Below, one piece after another: positions 51,901 through 60,900 of a stretch of DNA of 64,000 nt. Under the pieces are notes generated by a model. The model had not been told where the DNA came from, did no database searches, and saw only the letters and a list, made by a program, of their open reading frames with translations. Positions within the stretch are counted from its first letter, which is position 1. Each line of letters starts with the position of its first letter. Source of the DNA: Liopterus haemorrhoidalis (lineage: Eukaryota > Arthropoda > Insecta > Coleoptera > Dytiscidae); NCBI GenBank assembly GCA_963971575.1, contig OZ020625.1:30948537-31012536 (forward strand), in the 5' to 3' direction. The translations under genes and the position numbers were made by a program.

Positions 51901-54900
51901 AAAATTAATTTAAAGAAAATTGCATGGCGCATCTTTTGATATAAATTTTATTATCTCAAATAAAATAAATATTTAAAAAATATTTAAATATTTATATGAA
52001 TATTTTCAAGAAATATTTTAATTTAAAAATTATTTTCTCGAGAACGGGTGGACCGATTTCAAAAAACTTTTTTTTAGTTTAAAGAAAATTTCATGACGCA
52101 TCTTTTGATTTAAACTTTATTACCTCAAATTTGAAAAGAAACATAAAAAAAATATTCAGAGATTTATATGTATTTTTTGAATTTTTTGAATGTATTACTC
52201 ATACGTAAATTTTGGATTATAATTTGTTGTTTAATTAAATTAAATTTTTATGTTTCCCCTAAGTACAAAGTAATAAAATATTAAGTAAAAATATATTTAT
52301 TTATATAATATATTGCTACAAGTTGTATTTAAATGTTTATTTTTATTTAAAAAAATTAGTCACTGTAATGCATCATGCATTACAGTCGTCATCTGATCTA
52401 TCGCTGTCATTTCTTGTATTTATTATTATTGCATTAATATCATCAAGAATCCTTTCCCTTTCTCACCATTCATTTATTAAATTTTTTTAACAGATTTTTC
52501 CCAAGTTTCACAACTAATTTGATCACAGGCTACTTGCCACATTTTCAATATATCCGTTTTGACCAATATGTCTATCATAATAATTTTTTGTTATACCCCA
52601 AATTCAATGGGGTTAAACTGGCAGTGATAAGGAGGTAATCTTAGTACTTCATGACCATACGTTTGTGCCAATGTATCAATAAAATAAACTGGTTCAGATT
52701 TTAATTTCCTTCGTTATCTCATGATTTTGTCAGTGAGAAGTTCAGATTTATTACATTTTATAATTCTACGAATTGTTGATTCCGAAATCTTTAAGGCAGC
52801 TGCTACTCTTTGATGGACACAAGATAGAGAAATAAGTGGCCCATTGTTCTCTTTTTCGGAATTAAAATATTCCAGCAGATTTAAAATTAAAGTTTGTGAA
52901 TTTAATAATTGGCCGTAAGGTCTATTAATTAATATTATTAACAGACACTGACAGCTAAGACAAATAACAAAAAACATTTTTAAAATCGCTGAAAAATGGT
53001 AACTAGATTATTATATGAATACACTACTTGATACATACATGTAACAGTCACCTATCAGCAATCCGACTATAGGGGAAAAATTTTAAGATCGTAGCGCCAC
53101 GCGGATTTTGTTGAAACCATTCTAAATCAGATACCACTTGACATTTACTAGTAAATAATAGCGAAAAGTGTATCAAAAAACGACAAAAAATAAATAATTG
53201 TTTGGGATTTTCTAATTTTGTGAAGTGACATTACTTGTAAACATCTAAAATACTACATTTTGTGATCTGGTTTTAAGTTATGGCGGTTTTCCATTGTCGA
53301 TTATTTTAACTATATTGGGGGAAATAATAATTCCCGTGTTGTTTACCAAGGGGTAGAAATCTACAATGCTGGGCATATAATATTGTGTGGAGTCACTGAA
53401 AAAAACAGAGAGTTCATAAAGATTTATGCATTATGCCTACAAACTTGTGCATTACAAACCCACACACAATAACAGGAATTTTCAAGATATGCGATAATAA
53501 ATACAAAATTTAAAATATTTTTTGTAGTCACTATCATTAAAATGTAATGAGCAAACTTTGATACAAGGGCTCACTTTTTTTCCAATTTTTAAATTGTTTA
53601 TCTAAACATCGCGACGATTCCTAACCTCTTGCTTTCCCAATTTTATTTCGAACCGTACGGTGTCTGATTTTAGTGGAAACAAATGAAACGATATTTCCGG
53701 GTTTCTTCTTTTCAATGAATTGCACATAGGCACACAACAATATGTATTATACATTTTTCAATGATTATAATAAAACTTTAAAAACAAACTTCATACAAGA
53801 CCAATACACAAAACGAAATGTTATCTGATGTACACAAGTTCATGAAACGCTCACCAGATGGTAGGGTGGTTAGCTGCAAATCCCTATAGTAAGAACGTAC
53901 CTTTAGGGCATGGTTTGGGTAGACATCCCTCAACACAGACATCCTGTGTGCATAGGGCCCCGATCTGTCCCTTCACCAGGATATTGTCACAGGTCTCGAG
54001 CGGACAGGTGGACATACAGGGCGTGTACTTAGAACAGGTTTCATCGCACTGCATGGGGCAGAGCTCCTGGCTCCTCCAGTGCACCGGGACGCCCTTGGTG
54101 TTGCACTCATGGGCGTAGGCGGAGAGCGCGGTGCACAGGCACTCGCAGTCGCCCCCACGGTCACAGGCGCACGTGTCAAACACGCATCGCTCAAGGTAAG
54201 GACCCACCGGAACCTCCGAGTGACACGGGGCGAACAGGGGAGATTTTAAAACCCCGCAACGTTTTACTGACCAGGTTTTACGGTCCGGTCGAAGTTCACA
54301 AGTGTCCTGGGAAATAAATTTCATTGTAAAAGCCAGCATGAACGGTTTTTATACATGAAACAGGGGGGGGGGGGCAGTTAGAAAAATACACCTAAAAGAA
54401 TACAAATTTTAATTAGATTAGTTTTAATTAGAATTTGTTTTTTATTAATAATTAAGTGGATTTTTATTTTTTATTGCTTATACCTTTTTCACACTAGATC
54501 TTTAAGATCGGATGTTAAAGTGAATGTATCTTTAAACGCGTGAAACCGTACGGCCTCGACGAAACACGACCGATGTTTAATGGTTGGTTTATGTACGGAA
54601 CAAGAATAAGGAATAGGAAATAAGAATAGTACTCAAGAATAAAAAATATTAAACCGTTTATATAGGACATAACATTTCGTCGCTGCGCCTGCGTACTTGT
54701 GTTGGCCTGTGTTTAACGTTTGTCACTGAGAGGTTCTTAAAACTTACAAGAAGAATAAATAAAAATAATAAAAATATTTTATTGTTGTTTACAACCCTCT
54801 GATCACAACTGGAAAACATCTGTTGAACAAACTGTATTACGGCAGACATTTTGCGTGCTGTGCGCAGGCTTATTGTGTCTTATTCTTGAAATAAGAATAG

Positions 54901-57900
54901 AAGTTGAATGTTACCAACTATTCTTATGTTTAAGTTAAATTTCATTCCTACATAAACCGATATACGGCGCAGCCATGTTTTAACATCGTGTGTACTATTC
55001 TTATTTCCTATTCCTTATTCTTGTTCCGTATATAAACCAACCATTAGACAGAGATCTGGGTCTTAAACATCGTACGCATTGCCAACTTAATATCTATTAT
55101 AAAAAAATACTCCTTGAAATTGTGCTGTCAACATTTTATGTTATCATAAACAAGAATACTGTATTATATCGACGTTATAAGAAGTTTATACTTATTGTTA
55201 TAATAAAATTATTTATTTTAATAATGTGTTTAATAAAATACAGAGCTACAATAATTGAGATAAAATGTATCGACTTACATGTTAATACAGGTGTAATATA
55301 TTCTTTATTGTAGTGCCTTTATTGTAGAATGAAATGAAATATCCTTAATTGTTTATAATAATTCAAAATGTGCGTCTGCGCAGACAGTTCAAAACTGGTA
55401 ATTTCATGACGGTAACTTAAGGACAAAATTACTGTAGCTGATGACAGCACCGGAGATTTAAACATCAAGTGTGAAAGCATAACGGTGTTAAACATCGGTG
55501 AACTTTAAGTTCACTCGTCTTAAAGATCTAGTGTGAAAAGGGTATTAGGAATTGGTTCTTATTGATAGAAAAATTATTTAAAAAATCACAATTTATTCAC
55601 TATTAAACAGATGTCAACAAGTCTACGTATTAAAAATAACTGGATTAATAAAATTAAGCGAAATTCACTAATTAGTTTTTAGATAACACAAAAGTAATAG
55701 GATTAAGAAAGTTATATAAAAGATTAATTTAAAATATTGATATGAATTGTTATTTTTCACACATTTCAGGGTTTTGTAAGTATTTGATAAGTGGGAACAA
55801 ATTTCTAGAATTTATTTAACCCTTTACTGCATGAATTTTTATTTTTGGCTAAAATAATTCATGAGCATTAGGAATTGGTTCTTATTGATAGAAACATTAA
55901 TTAAAAAAATATATTTAAAATATTAATTATTATTTTTATGAAAAAATAATAATATTTCATAAAAATAACACTATCTGCGAATAAATGAAGATTTACACGA
56001 TGATTTGGTTAAAAATAGTGAACTTTTTACTTTTTTTTAAATGAAAATTTTAACACTAAAATTTTAACCAAACAAAAAATTTTCTCTTTTTGAATTTTTT
56101 TTTCCAAGGATCTATTTTTTAAAACTTATATGTAACGTTTCCATGGTCATGATAAATATCTCTGTTAAAAAATATTGGGCCAAGTTATTTCTACTCTGCT
56201 GCTAGAATGTATTTTATACAAGTACTTTGTGATGGCGGTCGGTCCTGTGGTAGCCACAGCAGATTTTTTTAAATGAAAATACTAATACTAAAATTGGAAC
56301 CAAACTGAGATTGATTTTTTTACAATTTTTTGCTGTGTAATTTATTATTTCATTTAAATTTAGACTGCAATCATAATGACGCAGTCGTAAGTGGATCTTA
56401 TTCACGACTTTGTTCTTTTTTTAACAACCTACCGCCCAGTCCAACACTGAACAATATCGCTATCGAAAACAAGAATTTTTCAAACAAATATTTTAGTGGT
56501 TATTTAGAAAAAATATTTTTTTGCTGTGTATACGAAGGATTTTTTATGCTTTATAATATTTTGTGATTGCTATTGAGGTTTAAAAGTTTACGTACCGTAA
56601 CTTGTACCGCTTCAGGGCAGTAGCTTTCTAGCTTCCAACTGTCTCCAAAAAGTTGACTGGAAACTTCACTAATTCCTCCAGAAGGCGTTTGGAAGTCATC
56701 CATTTGATTGTCGTTGTAGTTTCCACATAAACCTTTGGTTCTGCCCTTCCATTTGGGGTCGAGACGAACATAGACCCTTGTGCCCTTATCCCAGTGGACC
56801 ACCAGACCCAGATGGGCAGATTCGACCACCACAAGCTGCGGATTGGCTCTAACAGCCATTGCCTTTAGTTTGGTGAACTCAGGAAGGTCTTTTTCTCGTG
56901 TTAATGTTAAAGTCTCTTCGCCGATTTTGATGGAAACAGATTTGGAACAACTGAGGCCCAGAGTACTGCAAGGGACGTTTTGGATGGTTATGTCGAAGCC
57001 CTCTTCAGGACTCAGAGAACCCTTTGCGAGGACGTAATCGCATTGACCTTGATATTCGTACAGTCGCCCATCGAAAGTTTTGTAATGAGAGTCGCCCCAT
57101 GCTGAACATTCAGCTGGACAGTCGTGTTTTGTACATTTCCATTTTCCCATCTCGCATTTACTGAAATTAAAATATTCTATAAAATAAAGATTTTATTTGT
57201 AGGAAAAAACGTTGCATATTGCCTAGTCGATATCTCATTTGTCTTAAGGCATATTAAGGAATCCGTGAAAAAACATTTTACTTTTTTTCACTACATAGAG
57301 GTCGAAAAAATCCTTTCTTAGTGTTAAAATATTTCTTGAAAATATTCATATAAATATTTAAATATTTTTTAAATGTTTATTTTAAAATTTGAGATAATAA
57401 AATTTATATCAAAAGATGCGCCATGAAATATTCTTTAAACTGAAAAAAAGTTTTTTAAAATCTGTCCACCCGTTCTCGAGAAAATAATTTTTAAATTAAA
57501 ATATTTCTTGAAAATATTCATATAAATATTTAAATATTTTCTAAATGTTTATTTTAAAATTTGAGATAGTAAAATTTATATCAAAAGATGCGCCATGAAA
57601 TTTTCTTTAAATTAAAAAAAAGTTTTTTAAAATCGGTCTACCCGTTTTCGAAAAAATAGTTTTTAAATTAAATTTTTTTTTAAATCTGTCAGCCATTATT
57701 ATATAATTTTGGACGTGTATCATTTATTTATTCAGAAACCACTCTTACGGGAGTATAATGTGTAAGAAAGAGAACAATAGCGACCTTACTATGTAATAGA
57801 AAGAAATAAAAGATAGGAGTATTGTCTTTGATGGATCGTAAGGTTTTAAATGTGATTTTCTGTCTCTCTTTAACACATAGAAATTAGAGAGAGCTCGAAA

Positions 57901-60900
57901 CATAAATGTCTGCTTAGTGGGCGGGACTTTTCAACCAATGAGACAATAAGGTGAATCTATCTTAAAACCTTACGATCCAAGACAATACTCTTATCTTTTA
58001 TCTCTTTCTATTACATGGTAAGGTCGCTATTGTTCTCTCTCTTACACATTATACTCCCGTAAGAGTGGTTTCTGAATAAATAAATGATATACGTCCAAAG
58101 TTTTATAATAATGGCTGACTGATTTAAAAAAAAAATTAATTCAAAGAATATTTCATGGCGCATCTTTTGATATTAATTTTATTATCTCAAATTTTAAAAT
58201 AAACATTTAAAAAACATTTAAATATTTATATGAATATTTTCAAGAAATATTCTAATTTAAAAATTATTTTCTCCAGAACGGGTGGACCGATTTTAAAAAA
58301 CTTTTTTTTAATTTAAAGAAAATTTCGTGGCGCATCTTTTGATATAAATTTTTTTATCTCAAATTTTAAAATAAACATTTAAAAATATTTAAATATTTAT
58401 ATGAATATTTTCAAGAAATATTTTAATTTAAAAATTATTTTCTCGAGAACGGGTGGACCGATTTTAAAAAACTTTTTTTTAATTTAAAGAATATTTCATG
58501 GCACATCTTTTGATATAAATTTTATTATCTCAAATTTTAAAATAAACATTTAAAAAACATTTAAATATTTATATGAATATTTTCAAGAAATATTTTAATT
58601 TAAAAATTATTTTCTCGAGAACGGGTGGACCGATTTTAAAAAACTTTTTTTTAATTTAAAGAATATTTCATGGCGCATCTTTTGATATTAATTTTATTAT
58701 CTCAAATTTTAAAATAAACATTTAAATATTTATATGAATATTTTCAAGAAATATTTTAATTTAAAAATTATTTTCTCCAGAACGACTGAACCGATTTTAA
58801 AAAACTTTTTTTTAATTTAAAGAATATTTCATGGTGTATAAACAATAAAATGTTTAAAAAGTATATTTATATTTTGATTTTCAAAAAATATATAATTTTT
58901 AAATTATTTTCTCGAGAATCACTGAACCGATCTTAAAAAATTAATTAACCTGTTCGCTGTTAACCCAAGCTTGACCAAATGGGGTGTGTCACACCCCAGT
59001 ATATTAATAGTGGAAATGATGTATCTATTGACAATATTTATGAATTAGTTAATATTTAACAATAATTTAATTTTTAAGTGACAAAAAAAATCAAAAACAC
59101 CATTTACAAAAAAATATGTCTAAATTATATTTGGCAACAGCGCATTTCGAACGAATTATAAATAAATAAACGTTGTTAGTATCTAATAGCAACTAATTCA
59201 AAATTCAAGCTTTGCTTGAGAAATGAGAAAGAAATTGTCTCCCCCACCAAAATACATAGACCAATCAGAGAGCTAGCTAAATTAGTATGTGTGAGAGTGG
59301 TGTGAACGAGAGATGCAATGTTGTCAGTCAACACGTGGCGCAACTTGAAGCATGATGCAATTTAGGAAAGAAATTGGCGTGATTTTGACTTTTATTGAAA
59401 AAATTATTAGAAAAGCATTAAATAATTACTTTGAATTTTTTTTTTTTGTAATATTGTTCTATAGGGGAAACTTCCTAAACGCCTTGACATCTGGTGGCGA
59501 TTTGTGAAAGATACGAAAGCCACATTGTTTTGTTTTGTTCAATGAAAAAATACGTGTTTTTTTGTTGTTTGTGTTTTATTTTTGTGTATCATGGAAAAAA
59601 AACAATCAATTTTGTTGTGTGCCGCAATGTAAATCGTGAATAAGGAAGAATCCTTCTTAAACATTCCATAATTTACCTAAATCGAAAAAAATATCAATTG
59701 AAACGACGTTTGGAGGCAGAGAGAAAGTGCATCGAAGGTTTTTATGGACTCAAAAACTAAAAATGGGCAAAAATCCAAGCCCATGCATGCATGTTTGCTC
59801 GTTGCATTTTATGAAAAGTGATTTTTTACGTCCAAAAAAAAAAAGACTGAAAAAAAGCATTTATAGCACCCAAAATTTGCCTAAATCATCAGTTGATATA
59901 TTAAAAGGCCCTTCTACTTTTTCAGGGAAAAATATTAATTTTTACGAATATATTTACCATATTTTAGTTGTTATTATATTGACAGACAGTCAAAAAGAAT
60001 TAAAAATACAATGAAAAACTAAAAATATCCTTGAAATTTCTTTAGAATAGTATATTATTACATATCTTGTAAATCGTAGATTACCTTTAAATTAAAAAAA
60101 AGCTCGGAAAACAGGAAAAATACCACTCGTGTTTTTAAAAATACAACACGAATAACAGTTTAATGTGGCTTTAGAGTGTTCCAGCTTTGCCGCATACGGC
60201 GCTGCGATCTTAAAGAGTTTCCCCTATAGGCTTGACAGCATCTAACTGTATAAATGTTACCTTATTTTAATTGATATTAAATGAGAAAAGCCTGGGGTAT
60301 ACTACACCCCACTTGGTTGGATGTGTATATTTTGGTCAACTACGGGTTAACATAACGACAGGTGAGTACTAGAGATGACAGCCATATTGCCTTGGAGCAC
60401 AGCGTCGCAATCGGTAATGTCACTTCTCAATAGTCAACGATAAACCGGCGCCGGTTATCTTTCTACGTGTCACCAACCCAACTCACCAAGTATTGCAGTC
60501 GCTCTGTATCTTCTTTCCCTCGGCGTAGCTCCTGCCGCCGTGGTGGCAGGGGCAGCTCTCGGGTTTGACGCATTCTCGGCCCACCATGTCTAGCACGTAC
60601 CCCGGGCGGCAGCGACAGCCCGGGCGACACACGGCCGGACTGCTGCCCGCCCCCGCCCCCGCCCGGTGCATGTTCCTGCAGGTGACCGGCTCCACAGGCT
60701 CGCAGGTCGTGAACTCCTGGTTGCGGCTCGAGCTGCACACGGCCTTCAGGTCAGAGGAGGACGGGTATTTCATTATTTGCTCGGTGGTCGCCTCGCTACA
60801 AGACCATACCGCCTTTGTACATATACACAGTTGTTGGCCTTTTGAAGATGGACGGATTTCTTTGTATCCTACAAAATTAATAACAGTGAATTGTCACACA

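Noticed and set aside
54990..55313. 107-codon plus-strand open frame
   Set aside because: Spans the inner MITE end and outer MITE interior, is AT-rich and hydrophobic by composition, and shows no domain.
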